DNA of 64,000 nt, from the NCBI RefSeq assembly GCF_036250755.1, contig NZ_CP109583.1, forward strand, positions 3,596,001 to 3,660,000, given 5' to 3'. Positions 53,449-63,366 of this stretch are shown piece after piece. Source of the DNA: Streptomyces uncialis (GTDB taxonomy: Bacteria; Actinomycetota; Actinomycetes; Streptomycetales; Streptomycetaceae). Positions within the stretch are counted from its first letter, which is position 1. Every line of letters starts with the position of its first letter. Under the pieces are notes generated by a model. That model was not told the DNA's origin. It was given only the letters and a program-made list of their open reading frames with translations, and made no database searches. The position numbers were made by a program, and so were the translations under genes.

Positions 53449-54324
53449 ATGACGTCCCCCGCGCCAGTCCCCGCGCCGACCCCGGACCGGGATACCGCAC
53501 CGACCCCGGACCGGGGCCCCGCCGGCACCCCCGCCCTGCGCCGCCGCGAACTGGGCGGCTTCCTGCGGGCCCACCGCGAACAGCTCGCACCCCAAGAGGT
53601 CGGACTGCCCAGCGGGCCCCGCCGCCGCACCCCGGGACTGCGCCGCGAGGAGGTCGCCGCGCTCTCGGGGGTCGGGGTCGCCTGGTACACCTGGCTGGAA
53701 CAGGGGCGGGTGGAGACGTCCCGTGCCGTACTGGAGGCGGTGAGCCGGACGTTGCGGCTCGGCACCGAGGAACGCGGGCACGTCCTGCGGCTCGCCGGAT
53801 ACACCGCACCGCCGCCGGACGGCGAGGACGCCCCGGACCAGGTGCCCGGCGCACTGCGCCGCATGATCGGCGCCTGGCCCCGTTCACCCGCGCTGGTGCT
53901 GGACACCGTCCTCGGGATCGCCGCGTGGAACACCGCGTGGACGGAGGTCTGGCCCGATCCGGGGGCGGTCCCCGCGGCGGACCGGAATCTGCTGCTCCTG
54001 CTGATCGGGGACCCGGCGCATCAACGCGTGCTGCCCGACTGGGAGCCCGTGGTGATCGATCTGCACCGGCACTTCCGGGGCACCGCCGACACGGGACCCG
54101 CCGGACGCGGGGTGCGGGAGCTGGGGGAACGGCTGCGGACCGTCCGGCCCGATCTGGCGCACTGGTGGGGATGCCGGACCGTGGGCAGCTTCGCGCCCCG
54201 CACCGTACGGCTCACCGCGCCGGAGACCGGGGCGCCACCGGCGTCGTACGAACTCACCCTGCTGGCGCCCGGGGTGGGAGGCGGAACACACAGCGTCCTC
54301 GTCCAGACACCGGTGGAGCACTGA
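53449..54324 (+). CDS. XRE-family regulator with MmyB-like ligand-binding domain
   Basis: 291 residues. Pro-rich N-terminus, XRE HTH about 35-115 (RRRTPGLRREEVAALSGVGV, WYTWLEQGR), and a C-terminal PAS-like MmyB/MLTR ligand domain (PALVLDTVLGIAAWNTAWTE, then LLLLLIGDPAHQ). In Streptomyces such regulators commonly control a divergent redox gene; here the divergent gene is the VOC protein. Start ATG 53449. Confidence 0.88.
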   Translation: MTSPAPVPAPTPDRDTAPTPDRGPAGTPALRRRELGGFLRAHREQLAPQEVGLPSGPRRRTPGLRREEVAALSGVGVAWYTWLEQGRVETSRAVLEAVSRTLRLGTEERGHVLRLAGYTAPPPDGEDAPDQVPGALRRMIGAWPRSPALVLDTVLGIAAWNTAWTEVWPDPGAVPAADRNLLLLLIGDPAHQRVLPDWEPVVIDLHRHFRGTADTGPAGRGVRELGERLRTVRPDLAHWWGCRTVGSFAPRTVRLTAPETGAPPASYELTLLAPGVGGGTHSVLVQTPVEH

Positions 54325-54358
54325 GCACCACCGCAGGAAACGCAGGACACGCACCGCA

Positions 54359-54397
54359 CGGACGGGCGGCGGGGGATGCACCGCCGCCGCCCGTCCG
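54359..54397. terminator. Hairpin between convergent genes
   Basis: Arms CGGACGGGCGGCGG (54359-54372) and complement (54384-54397). Confidence 0.85.
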
Positions 54398-54404
54398 GAC
54401 ACCG

Positions 54405-55445
54405 TCAGAGGGTGGCCGTGTCGATCACGAAGCGGTAGCGGACGTCCGAGCGGAGCACCCGCTCGTACGCGTCGTTGATCTGGTGCGCCTCGATCAGTTC
54501 GATCTCCGAGCCGATGCCGTGCTCCGCGCAGAAGTCCAGCATCTCCTGGGTCTCCCGGATACCGCCGATGTTGGAACCGGCGAGGGTCTTGCGGCCCATC
54601 AGCAGGGAGAACAGGTTGAGGCTGACCGGCTCCTCGGGGGCGCCCACGTTCACCAGCGCGCCGTCGGTGCGCAGCAGCGACAGGTACCGGTCGAAGTCCA
54701 GCGGCGCGGAGACCGTGGAGACGATCAGGTCGAAGCGGTCGCGCAGTTCCTCGAACGTCGCCGGGTCGCTGGTGGCGTGGTAGTGGGTGGCACCGAGCCG
54801 CAGCCCGTCCTCGCGCTTGCCGAGGGTCTGGCTGAGGACGGTGACCTCGGCGCCCAGGGCGTGCGCGATCCGCACGGCCATGTGCCCGAGACCGCCCATA
54901 CCGACGACGGCGACCTTCTTGCCGGGCCCGGCGTTCCAGTGGCGCAGCGGGGAGTAGGTGGTGATGCCCGCGCACAGCAGCGGCGCGGCCACGTCGAGCG
55001 GAAGGGCGTCGGGGATACGGAGGGTGTAGTTCTCGTCCACGACGATCTGCTTGGCGTAGCCGCCGTAGGTGGGCTCGCCGTCCTTGTGGCGGCCGTTGTA
55101 CGTGGGGACCGCGCCGCCGGAGCAGTGCTGCTCCAGTCCGGCGCGGCAGTTGTCGCACTCACGGCAGGAGTCGACGAGGCAGCCGACGCCGACCCGGTCC
55201 CCGACGGCGAAGCGGGTGACGCCCGGTCCGGTCGCGGCGACCGTCCCGGCTATCTCGTGGCCGGGCACCATCGGGTAGATGCCCTCGCCCCAGCCGTCAC
55301 GGGCCTGATGGATGTCGGAGTGGCAGATTCCGGCGAAGTGGATGTCGATCAGGACGTCGGACTCGCCGATCGCGCGGCGCTCGACGGTGGTGCGCTCCAG
55401 CGGGGCCTTCGCGGAGGGTGCGGCGTAGACGGGGATGGTGGGCAT
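54405..55445 (-). CDS. Zinc-dependent alcohol dehydrogenase (YahK/CAD type)
   Basis: 346 residues, medium-chain dehydrogenase. Catalytic zinc ligands in [15 protein letters not shown] near residue 40 and [12 protein letters not shown] near 60. Structural zinc cysteines in [23 protein letters not shown]-binding [20 protein letters not shown] near 180. Reduces aldehydes with NADPH. Start ATG 55445. Divergent from the second XRE regulator, which probably controls it. Confidence 0.93.
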   Translation of the reverse strand: MPTIPVYAAPSAKAPLERTTVERRAIGESDVLIDIHFAGICHSDIHQARDGWGEGIYPMVPGHEIAGTVAATGPGVTRFAVGDRVGVGCLVDSCRECDNCRAGLEQHCSGGAVPTYNGRHKDGEPTYGGYAKQIVVDENYTLRIPDALPLDVAAPLLCAGITTYSPLRHWNAGPGKKVAVVGMGGLGHMAVRIAHALGAEVTVLSQTLGKREDGLRLGATHYHATSDPATFEELRDRFDLIVSTVSAPLDFDRYLSLLRTDGALVNVGAPEEPVSLNLFSLLMGRKTLAGSNIGGIRETQEMLDFCAEHGIGSEIELIEAHQINDAYERVLRSDVRYRFVIDTATL

Positions 55446-55671
55446 GCCGGGGGTCTCCTCGGTGGTTCGGGTGCACCGGTCCTGCTGTGGTGGGGGTACG
55501 CGGTGCCGGTCGGCGGCGCACTCCGGTGCTTGCTGTGTGTGACGTCATGGCCAAGCCTGCCCCGTGTTCGGCCGCGCACCCAGACCACCGCTGTACCTAC
55601 GTCCCGTGGTCCTACCACCGGCGGGGACAGGCAGCGGCCGGCCGGCCCGGCAGGTCCGTGATACTGGGAGC

Positions 55672-56556
55672 ATGGAACACCTGCCCGAACGCGCGCCCGC
55701 GTACGCCACCGCCGAGCCCGCGCTGGACCGGCGGGCCGAGCTGAGCGAGTTCCTGCGCAACCGTCGCGCCCGGCTGAAGCCGGACGACGTGGGGCTGCCG
55801 GATTTCGGGCGGCACCGCCGGGTGCCGGGGCTGCGGCGGGAGGAGCTGGCGCAGCTCGCGGGGGTGTCGGTGGCGTACTACACCCGCCTCGAACAGGGCA
55901 ACGGGCGCAATGTGTCGGTGGAGGTGCTGGACTCGATCGCGCGGGCGCTGCGGCTGAGCGACGCGGAGTACTCGCATCTGACGCGTCTCGCGAAGCCGAG
56001 GAGCCACAAGAAGCGGCGTGGTGGTACGTGCCCCGACCCGCAGATGCGGCCCGCGCTGCAACGGTTCCTCGACTCGATGGAGGGTGTGCCCGCGTATGTC
56101 GCCGGGCGGCGTTCCGATGTCCTCGGCTGGAACGCGCTGGCGGCGGCGCTGTTCACGGACTGGGGCGCGCTGGCTCCACGGGAGCGGAACTGGGCGCGGT
56201 GGGTGTTCCTGGAGCCGCGCTCGCGCGAGGTGTTCGTGGAGTGGGAGGGCAAGGCGACCGACGTGGTCAGCTCGCTGCGGATGGACTCGGGGTGCTATCC
56301 GGACGATCCGCTGATGGCGGCGCTGGTGGGTGAGCTGGCGCTGAAGAGCGCGGACTTCCGGCGGCTGTGGGCGGCCCACGACGTGAAGGAGAAGGGGCAC
56401 GGGGTGAAGAGGTTCCGGCATCCGCGGGTGGGCGAGCTGTCGCTGGCGTACGAGGTGTTCCGCCCGGTGGACGATCCGCAGCTGCTGCTGATCACGTACC
56501 ACCCGGAGCCGGGCTCCCCGTCGGAGGAGGCCCTGCGGGTGCTGGCGGGCATATGA
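55672..56556 (+). CDS. XRE-family regulator with MmyB-like ligand-binding domain (second)
   Basis: 294 residues. HTH about 28-105 (FGRHRRVPGLRREELAQLAG, VAYYTRLEQGNGRN), ligand domain about 115-294 (VAGRRSDVLGWNALAAALFT, LLLITYHPEPGSPSEEALRV). Same architecture as 53449-54324 but clearly diverged. Start ATG 55672. Lies divergent to the alcohol dehydrogenase, a regulator/redox-enzyme arrangement frequent in Streptomyces. Confidence 0.9.
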   Translation: MEHLPERAPAYATAEPALDRRAELSEFLRNRRARLKPDDVGLPDFGRHRRVPGLRREELAQLAGVSVAYYTRLEQGNGRNVSVEVLDSIARALRLSDAEYSHLTRLAKPRSHKKRRGGTCPDPQMRPALQRFLDSMEGVPAYVAGRRSDVLGWNALAAALFTDWGALAPRERNWARWVFLEPRSREVFVEWEGKATDVVSSLRMDSGCYPDDPLMAALVGELALKSADFRRLWAAHDVKEKGHGVKRFRHPRVGELSLAYEVFRPVDDPQLLLITYHPEPGSPSEEALRVLAGI

Positions 56557-56665
56557 CGCCGCCGCGGTCCCGGGGCGGCACCTGAGCCCCCGCGCGCCCG
56601 CGCCGGGGCACGCGGAAGGGCCCGCCGTACGGTGTGCACGGCGGACCCCGGGTCACTGCACGGAA

Positions 56666-59600
56666 CTACTTCCCGTAGTACGCGTTGTGGATCGACACCG
56701 TCGACCCGTTCCCCGCCCGGTCGGTGATCTTCGCGCGGAGCGAGATCCCCTTCCCCGCCGCCGGGTTCTTCACGGACACCTTGCCGCCGGAGACCGTCAG
56801 CTTCTTCCAGACGCGTCCCTGGTCGTACGACACATACACCAGGAGCGACTTGAGCTCCCGGCCCGCCGCGGCCCCCTGCACCTTCACGGGCACCACCTGC
56901 GTACGCCCGGCGGGCACCGTACCGTCGGGCCGTACGACCGCCCCGAACCGTGCCGTGGACACGGGAAGGTGGGTGAGCCGCGCCGTCCGCCTGGACCGGA
57001 ACGTGAAGCTGGTGTCGATCCGGCTGGAGATCCTCGCGACCCCCGCCTCACGGGTGACGGACGACGTCAGCCGGTACGCCGCGTCCCCCGCCGGAAGCGT
57101 GAACTCCTCGCCGGTCAGCGGATCACGGTTCCCGGCGAGCTTCCTGCCCTCGCGGTACAGCGTCGTCCGGGCGGACGTGCGGTCGGAGGCCGGGAAGCCC
57201 GCGTGACCCTGCCCGTCGGTGAACAGCGGTATGTAGCCGAACAGGGTGTCACCGTCCCGGCCGACCCCGTACTCGCCGCCGACACGGGGTCCGAAGACAC
57301 CGACGTTGAACGTCTTGGTGTACGTACGGCCCGCCTTGAACAGCTGCGGCTCGCCGAGCAGCGTCACGGTGTCGAGGACGGGTATGCCGCCCGGGCCGGC
57401 CCCCCCGAACTGCTGGACGTCGACGGTCCAGCGGACCTGGTTGGAGGTCGACAGATGCAGCGTCCGGGTGCCGGGCACCGGCTTCGGTATGACGACCTCC
57501 GACATACTCCACTGCGTGCCGGCCGCGAAACCCCGCACGACCGGTCCCGCGGTCACGCCGCGGGCGGACGCGCCGACGGCGACCTTCACCGTGGACAGCT
57601 CACCGGCCTTGTAGTGCTTGGTGAGCCCGGTCGAGAACTGCTGCGGCGACCCGAGCAGGAGGGTGCTGTACTGGCTGTTGCCCTTGCTCCAGTGACCGTC
57701 CCACTGCTGGCTGAGCGAGCCGTCGGTGACCTTCGGCCCGAGGTGCGCGGTGCGGACGTTGCGCAGACTCCTGAAGCCCGTGCCGATCGTCAGGTCCATC
57801 TCCGCGTTCGCCACGGTGAAGCTGCCGAGGAAGAGTTCGGACCGTGCGGACCGGTCCGGCACCGTGAGGGTCACCGGCTTCGCCTTGCGGGCGTCGACGG
57901 TGACCGTGGTGTCCCTGTCCACCCGCAGCTTCGGCTGGACGATCCAGTCGGTGCCCTTGGAGTGGTCGACCGGGTCGGCGGACACCGTGCTGTCGAGCAC
58001 GTACCCCGACTTGGGCACCCGTACCGTCGCGGTGCCGGACGGATCGGACACGTCGTAGGACAGCCCGTTCGCCGCTCCGGAGATCCCCGTGAGATCGCTC
58101 TCGTAGGTCTTCGCGGGCCTGCCGTCCCGGCCGATGGTCCGCACCGTCAGGTCGTACGACTCGACCTCGCGCTCCACCGCCGCGCCGGTACGGACGCTCT
58201 GCCCGCCGCCCGTGGCGACCACGTACGCGCTGTACATGCCGTCGGCGGTGCCGCCGAGCCGGGTGTCGGCGGTCAGCGCGACGGACGCCGTGCCGCCCGC
58301 CGGGACGGTGACCTGGGGCTGGGCGAGGGTGAAGAACCCGGCGGGCGCCGGGCGCCCCGCGGGGTCGCGGGTGGTGAGCGCCAGATCGAGGGTGACGTCC
58401 TGCCCGCCGAGGTTGCGGTACGTCAGCTGCCGGGTGAGCGGGGTGTCGTCGGTGTGCGGCCAGCGGGCCGTCCCGAAGCCGAGGGACACCGGGTCCGCGA
58501 CCACCGTCTGGTCGAGCGCCTTGTCGGCCCGCACCCGCCCGCTGCCCTGCTCGAACGGCGAGTACGCGCCGCCCTTCGCGGACGAGGTGAGCGCGGCCTT
58601 CAGCTCCGCGTACGACCAGCCCGGGTGCTTCTGCTTCAGCAGCGCGGCGGCGCCCGCCACATGCGGGGTGGCCATCGAGGTGCCGTCGATCGTCAGATAG
58701 CCCGCCGGGTCCTGCCCGACGCTCCCGTCGAGGAGGCTGTCGTCCGCCGCGGCGGCCGTGATGCCCACGCCCGGGGCGGTCAGATCCGGCTTGACGGCGC
58801 CGTCGCCGGTCCTCGGGCCGGTGCCGGAGAAGTCGGCGAGCGCGTCGCCGCCGTCGACCGCGCCGACGGTGAGGGCGTGGTCGGCGCTGCCCGGTGAATC
58901 GATGTTGCGCGGGCCCGCGTTGCCCGCGGCGACGGCGAAGAGGATGCCCTTCTCCGCCGACAGCTTGTTGATCTGCGCCTCCATCGGGTCGACACCCGGG
59001 CTGTCGGGGCCGCCGAGGCTGAGATTGACGATGTCGGCGCCCTGCTCGGCCGCCCACTCCATACCGGCGACGACCCCCGAGTCGTCACCGAATCCGTTGT
59101 CGCCGAGGACCTTGCCGTTCAGCAGCTTCGCGTCGGGGGCGACCCCCTTGTGCTTGCCGCCCGACTTGGCACCCGTACCGGCCGCGATGGACGCGACATG
59201 GGTGCCGTGGCCGTAGCGGTCCTTGGTGTCGGGGGACGGGGTGAAGTTCTTCTCGGCGACGACCTGGGTGCGCAGATCGTCGTGGGTGGTGTCGACGCCG
59301 GTGTCCAGCACCGCGATCCGCACGCCCTTGCCGGTCCAGCCCGCGGTCCAGGCCTTCGGTGCGCCGATCTGCGGCACGCTCTTGTCGAGGACGGCCTCAC
59401 GGACCCCGTCGAGCCAGATCCGGCTCACCCCGGAGGCCGTGTCACGGCTGCCGTCCCGGCCGCTGGTGACGGCCTCCCACAACCGCGCGGTGTCCTGCTC
59501 CGGCGTGGTCAGCGCCTCGGCGTTCAGCGTCTTCAGCGAACGCCGCAGCCGGGTGTCACCGGCCGAACGGACCTCGGCGCGGGCCTGCGCGGCGGCGCCC

Positions 59601-60040
59601 CGGTAGCCGACGATCACCTTGAGAGCCTGTCCTTGGGCCCGGCGGGTGGCGACCCGGGTGAGTTCGGTGATGTCGAACAACCGGCGGTCCAGACGGCCCG
59701 ATTCCACCAGCCGGACCGCGTCGAGCGGTATGACATGGGTCCGGCCCGCCATGGTCCGGCGCCGCACGGGTATCCCCTCGCGCCCCTCGGCCGCCTCGAA
59801 CCGGACGACCCGGCCCTCGCCGTCGACGAACACCCGGTCACCGGTGATGAGGGTGACGCGCTGGTCGGGCGCGGACCCGGCGGCCCGCGAGTGGGCCGGG
59901 TCCGGGGCGGGCCGCGGGGACGCGGACCGGTCGGTGTCGCCCGGACCCGCCGACGCCGGGGTGGTCAGCCCCGCCGTCAGAACCACCGCCACCGCGGTGG
60001 CGAGCGTGGTCACGCGCGCTCTGTTCCATTTTCTGCGCAA
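56666..60040 (-). CDS. Large secreted S8 subtilisin-like serine peptidase
   Basis: About 1124 residues. Signal peptide (RRKWNR, then TTLATAVAVVLTAGLTTPASA). An inhibitor-like prodomain lies in roughly 60-220. Catalytic Asp246 is in IAVLDTGVDTTHDDL, His278 in YGHGTHVASI, the oxyanion Asn in AAGNAGP and Ser455 in DGTSMATPHVAGA. The C-terminal 600 residues are beta-sandwich-like extensions as in large actinobacterial subtilases. Start is TTG 60040 after GGGGGAGAC (tight spacing); GTG 60013 is possible, and ATG 60106 would precede the signal peptide with an odd extension. Extracellular protein degradation, probably for nutrition. Confidence 0.9.
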   Translation of the reverse strand: MRRKWNRARVTTLATAVAVVLTAGLTTPASAGPGDTDRSASPRPAPDPAHSRAAGSAPDQRVTLITGDRVFVDGEGRVVRFEAAEGREGIPVRRRTMAGRTHVIPLDAVRLVESGRLDRRLFDITELTRVATRRAQGQALKVIVGYRGAAAQARAEVRSAGDTRLRRSLKTLNAEALTTPEQDTARLWEAVTSGRDGSRDTASGVSRIWLDGVREAVLDKSVPQIGAPKAWTAGWTGKGVRIAVLDTGVDTTHDDLRTQVVAEKNFTPSPDTKDRYGHGTHVASIAAGTGAKSGGKHKGVAPDAKLLNGKVLGDNGFGDDSGVVAGMEWAAEQGADIVNLSLGGPDSPGVDPMEAQINKLSAEKGILFAVAAGNAGPRNIDSPGSADHALTVGAVDGGDALADFSGTGPRTGDGAVKPDLTAPGVGITAAAADDSLLDGSVGQDPAGYLTIDGTSMATPHVAGAAALLKQKHPGWSYAELKAALTSSAKGGAYSPFEQGSGRVRADKALDQTVVADPVSLGFGTARWPHTDDTPLTRQLTYRNLGGQDVTLDLALTTRDPAGRPAPAGFFTLAQPQVTVPAGGTASVALTADTRLGGTADGMYSAYVVATGGGQSVRTGAAVEREVESYDLTVRTIGRDGRPAKTYESDLTGISGAANGLSYDVSDPSGTATVRVPKSGYVLDSTVSADPVDHSKGTDWIVQPKLRVDRDTTVTVDARKAKPVTLTVPDRSARSELFLGSFTVANAEMDLTIGTGFRSLRNVRTAHLGPKVTDGSLSQQWDGHWSKGNSQYSTLLLGSPQQFSTGLTKHYKAGELSTVKVAVGASARGVTAGPVVRGFAAGTQWSMSEVVIPKPVPGTRTLHLSTSNQVRWTVDVQQFGGAGPGGIPVLDTVTLLGEPQLFKAGRTYTKTFNVGVFGPRVGGEYGVGRDGDTLFGYIPLFTDGQGHAGFPASDRTSARTTLYREGRKLAGNRDPLTGEEFTLPAGDAAYRLTSSVTREAGVARISSRIDTSFTFRSRRTARLTHLPVSTARFGAVVRPDGTVPAGRTQVVPVKVQGAAAGRELKSLLVYVSYDQGRVWKKLTVSGGKVSVKNPAAGKGISLRAKITDRAGNGSTVSIHNAYYGK

Positions 60041-60227
60041 GTCTCCCCCTGGAGATGAAGAGCAGCGGACGAACGTCGGTTCATCCGGACGGGGGTGGTC
60101 TCGCACACATGGACGTGCCCCCCGGTCGACGCAGTATGCCGAGGGGCCGTCAGCGGCTCAACCGTCCGGAAGAAACAGGAGGGAGGAAAGTGGCGGGGAA
60201 ACACCTGTGCGCGGACGGCACACGGAC

Positions 60228-60266
60228 GGACGGCCGCCCTCCCCATGGCGGGGAGGGCGGCCGTCC
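60228..60266. terminator. Hairpin downstream of the L,D-transpeptidase gene
   Basis: Perfect arms GGACGGCCGCCCTCCCC (60228-60244) and complement (60250-60266). Confidence 0.85.
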
Positions 60267-60293
60267 GATGACCGGGTGAGGGCCCGGGGCCGG

Positions 60294-61553
60294 TCAGACC
60301 TGCGAACCGGCCTTCCACTGGGCCCAGTTCATGTTCCAGCCGTTGAGACCGTTGTCCGGCTTGATGGTGGTGTCGCCGGTGTTCTTGACGACGACCACGT
60401 CACCGATCAGCGAGTTGGTGAAGAACCAGGAACCCGGGGTGCCGTCGTCGGCGGCGCCCTTGGTGTCGGGCAGCCCGATGCAGCCATGGCTCGTGTTGGC
60501 GCTGCCGAAGATGGACTTCGCGCCCCAGTAGTTGCCGTGGATGAACGTGCCCGAGGTGGACAGCCGCATGGCGTGCGGGACATCCGAGATGTCGTACTCG
60601 CCCTTGCCGTCGTCGTCGGTGAACCCGACCGTCGCGCCGTTCATCCGGGTCTCCTCGAACTTCTCGGAGATCACCATCTGGCCCTCGTACGTCTTGGTCT
60701 CGGGAGCCCCCGCCGAGATCGGGATGGTCTTGACGACCTTGCCGTTGCGGGTGATCTTCATCTGCTTCGTCTTGGCGTCGACGACGGAGACCTGGTTGCG
60801 GCCGACGGTGAAGGTGACCGTCTTCTGCTGGACACCGAAGACGCCCTCGGAACCCTCCACACCGTCGAGCGCGAGCTTCAGCGTGACCTTCGAGTTCTCC
60901 GCCCAGTACTGCTCGGGGCGGAAGTCGAGGCGCTTCGGGCTGAACCAGTGGCCGACGACCTCCTGCCCGCTGGACGTATCCACCGTCACGGCCTTCTGGA
61001 CCTCGGCCTTGTTGACGATGTCCTTGTCGAAGTTCAGCGAGACCGGCATCCCCACGCCGACCGTCGAGCCGTCCTCCGGGGTGAAGTTGCCGATGAAGCT
61101 GTTGGACTTCGAGACCGTGGTGAACGAGGCGTTCTCGTGGGCCTTGCGGCCGTCCTTGTCCGTGGCGGCGGCGACGACCTTGTAGAGGGTGGCCCGCTCC
61201 AGCTGCGCGGCGGGCTTCCAGCTCTTCTTGTCGGCCGATATCGCACCGCTGACCGCGGTGCCCTCACCGGTCGTCATGGTGACCTTGGTCAGCGTGCCGT
61301 CGGTCACGGAGACCTTCGCGGCGTTGTTGATGCTCGCGTTGCCGGAGCCGTCCTTGGGGAGGATGCTGATCCGCGCCTCGGACGCCTTCTCGGCCGCGGC
61401 CTCGTCGACCTCGGCCTGCGGCTGCTTCGACTGCCCCCCGCCACCGCCGTCGGACTTCGCCCCGCCCCCGTCGCTGCACGCTGAGAGCACCAGCACCCCA
61501 CCGAGCAGTACGGACGCGGCCCTGAGTCCCCTGCGCCGCACACTGTCCGTCAT
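60294..61553 (-). CDS. L,D-transpeptidase lipoprotein (YkuD domain)
   Basis: 419 residues. Lipoprotein signal with lipobox LVLSAC near residue 26, then a Gly/Ser-rich linker. Two Ig-like domains follow (about 60-150 and 150-255, KLALDGVEGSEGVFGVQQKT at the end of the second), then the YkuD catalytic domain with HGNYWGAKSIFGSANTSHGC and Cys in SHGCIGLP. Makes 3-3 peptidoglycan cross-links (or attaches proteins) outside the membrane, as the mycobacterial LdtMt2 class. Start ATG 61553. Confidence 0.93.
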   Translation of the reverse strand: MTDSVRRRGLRAASVLLGGVLVLSACSDGGGAKSDGGGGGQSKQPQAEVDEAAAEKASEARISILPKDGSGNASINNAAKVSVTDGTLTKVTMTTGEGTAVSGAISADKKSWKPAAQLERATLYKVVAAATDKDGRKAHENASFTTVSKSNSFIGNFTPEDGSTVGVGMPVSLNFDKDIVNKAEVQKAVTVDTSSGQEVVGHWFSPKRLDFRPEQYWAENSKVTLKLALDGVEGSEGVFGVQQKTVTFTVGRNQVSVVDAKTKQMKITRNGKVVKTIPISAGAPETKTYEGQMVISEKFEETRMNGATVGFTDDDGKGEYDISDVPHAMRLSTSGTFIHGNYWGAKSIFGSANTSHGCIGLPDTKGAADDGTPGSWFFTNSLIGDVVVVKNTGDTTIKPDNGLNGWNMNWAQWKAGSQV

Positions 61554-61840
61554 CACACGCCTCTCCCTCGCACCGATACCCCGCACACACGGCTGCCCTG
61601 CCGCCGTTACAACGCGCTGACCACACCGTCCGGTTCCATGTCGCGAACCTGTGTGGGACACACCACGTCCACTGGTACGAACCGTACGGTGCGCTCCTCC
61701 CCGGGTGCCCCCCGGGTACGGGACCACTCCCCCCGGAGCCGGTGGGGCCCCGGCGGCGGATGCCGTCCGGGGCCCGGTGCGCCGTGTGCCGACCGGTCGG
61801 CCGTGAGGCCCGGTCGTGGATGTCAGGTACCGGCGAGGTG

Positions 61841-62182
61841 CTACCGGAGAGCGCTGCCGACGCCCTCGGGCACATCATCCTCGTCGTCGTCCCAATCCGA
61901 CGAATCGGGGTCGTACGCGACTTCCTCGCTGCTCCAGGACGCCTGGGTCAGGTCGATCCCCGGAACCTTCCTGACCAGGTCGAACGGGTCGACGAGATAC
62001 GCGAGCGCCTCCGCTGTGTCCTGTTTCACAGCTTCTTCCGCTTGCGCCGCTTCGACGGGGGAGATCCGGGCGTCCTCGGCGATCTGCCGCAGAGCGCCGC
62101 CGGTCAGCGCGCCGCTGTCCCGGACTTCCAGTACGAGATCCACTCGGAGACGTACATAGCGGGATGTTTCTGGATTGGTCAT
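61841..62182 (-). CDS. Small acidic hypothetical protein
   Basis: 113 residues. LRVDLVLEVRDSGALTGGAL and a helical middle (PVEAAQAEEAVKQDTAEALA), with a very acidic C-terminus (DPDSSDWDDDEDDVPEG). No signal peptide or known domain that I recognise; conserved in Streptomyces as far as I remember. Start ATG 62182. Divergent from the LAxTG-peptide gene at 62293. Confidence 0.6.
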   Translation of the reverse strand: MTNPETSRYVRLRVDLVLEVRDSGALTGGALRQIAEDARISPVEAAQAEEAVKQDTAEALAYLVDPFDLVRKVPGIDLTQASWSSEEVAYDPDSSDWDDDEDDVPEGVGSALR

Positions 62183-62292
62183 GGGCTGGAGCGTACGGGT
62201 CCCGGGGACCGCGACTTTCCCGCGACCCGCGGCTTTCACTAGCATCGGTGCACACGGCCAATTCGTCAGCGTCACAAGGGGATCGATATTCC

Positions 62293-62625
62293 GTGTCCGC
62301 CGCACGCCGTTCGTTGTTGACCGCCACCGCCGCGGGGACCCTGCTGGGTGCGCTGTGGTTCGTTCCTTCCGCCAATGCGACGGGCGTGGAGCCGCCCGGC
62401 GCGGAGCGGCGGCCGCCGGCCGTCACGGAGCTCCGCACGGATGACGGGAGCCGGGTGGCTTCCGCCTCTTACGGAGGGGTTCGGGCCGAGGGGGGCACGC
62501 CGGCCCGGCTCGCCGACACCGGGAGCTTCAACACGGGGCCCTATGTGTTCGGGGGCACGGTGTTCCTCTGCGTCGGCGCGGGCTTCGTCGCCTTCTCGGT
62601 CCACCGAGCCCGCACCCTCACCTGA
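62293..62625 (+). CDS. Small LAxTG-type sortase-anchored surface protein
   Basis: 110 residues. N-terminal signal peptide (VSAARRSLLTATAAGTLLGALWFVPSANA), a short exposed region rich in Arg, Pro and Gly, then LADTG near residue 75 (class E sortase LAxTG motif), a hydrophobic segment (YVFGGTVFLCVGAGFVAF) and a positive tail SVHRARTLT. This is the full cell-wall sorting signal. Start GTG 62293 with AAGGGG. Role of the exposed part unknown. Confidence 0.7.
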   Translation: MSAARRSLLTATAAGTLLGALWFVPSANATGVEPPGAERRPPAVTELRTDDGSRVASASYGGVRAEGGTPARLADTGSFNTGPYVFGGTVFLCVGAGFVAFSVHRARTLT

Positions 62626-63366
62626 CCGGCGGGTCGCCTTCGCTCACGCCCCCGGGTTTCCTGTGCTGGGCGCAATTGTCCCGGCACAGGTCGTCCGGGG
62701 GTGCGCAGTTCCCCGCGGGTCGCCTTCGCTTGCGCTTCCCAGGTCTGTCCGAGTGGACGCACTTGTCCCCGCACAGGTCGCTCGGTGGGTGCGCAGTTCC
62801 CCGCGCCCCTGGATGCTGCCCTCTTGCGGTCGCTCTTCGGGTGCGGGGCCGTCCTCGTCTTCGCGCAGTTCCCCGCGCCCCTGAAGGGGCGCCTACCTGG
62901 GGATGCCCCTCGGGTGCGGGTCCTTATGCTTGCGGAACCCCCCTCCGCGCGGACTCGCGCTGCTGCGGGAGGGGGTGGGCGGGAATCTCTGCCCGCAGAC
63001 TCCGATGCTCTTCAGTCGGGCAAGGGAGACGTCGTGCCGAGCGCGTTGGAGCGAGGACGGAGAATCCCGACCGGCACCGACCCGAAGAACCGGCCGGATG
63101 CGCCCCGATAGGGGCGCGGGGAACTGCGCGAAAACGAGGGCCGACCCTCACCCGACGAACAAACCCGAAGGGGCAGCATCCAGGGGCGCGGGGAACTGCG
63201 CACCCCACGAACGACGGCACGGGGACGGAGTCCGCTCAGCCGGACGGACCTGGGAAGCGCAAGCGAAGGCGACCCGCGGGGAACTGCGCGAAACCACCGG
63301 GCGACGGCACGGGAACGGAGTACGCCCAGCACAAGCAACCGCAGGGGCCGCAGGGCGGACCGGGCC
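62626..63366. repeat. Repeat island 4 (741 bases, no gene)
   Basis: Reverse-oriented units near 62703, 62790 and 62866, then the forward 88-base element (62981-63068), a degenerate hairpin and forward units near 63111 and 63185, then CAAGCGAAGGCGACCCGCGG remnants to about 63340. Same layout as islands 2 and 3. Confidence 0.88.
62981..63068 (+). repeat. 88-base structured element, copy 3
   Basis: GGGAATCTC (62981-62989) and GAGAATCCC (63060-63068) form the terminal stem. Internal CTGCCCGCAGA hairpin. The variable part is TCTTCAGTCGGGCAAGGGAGA, one base longer than copies 1 and 2. Confidence 0.75.
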
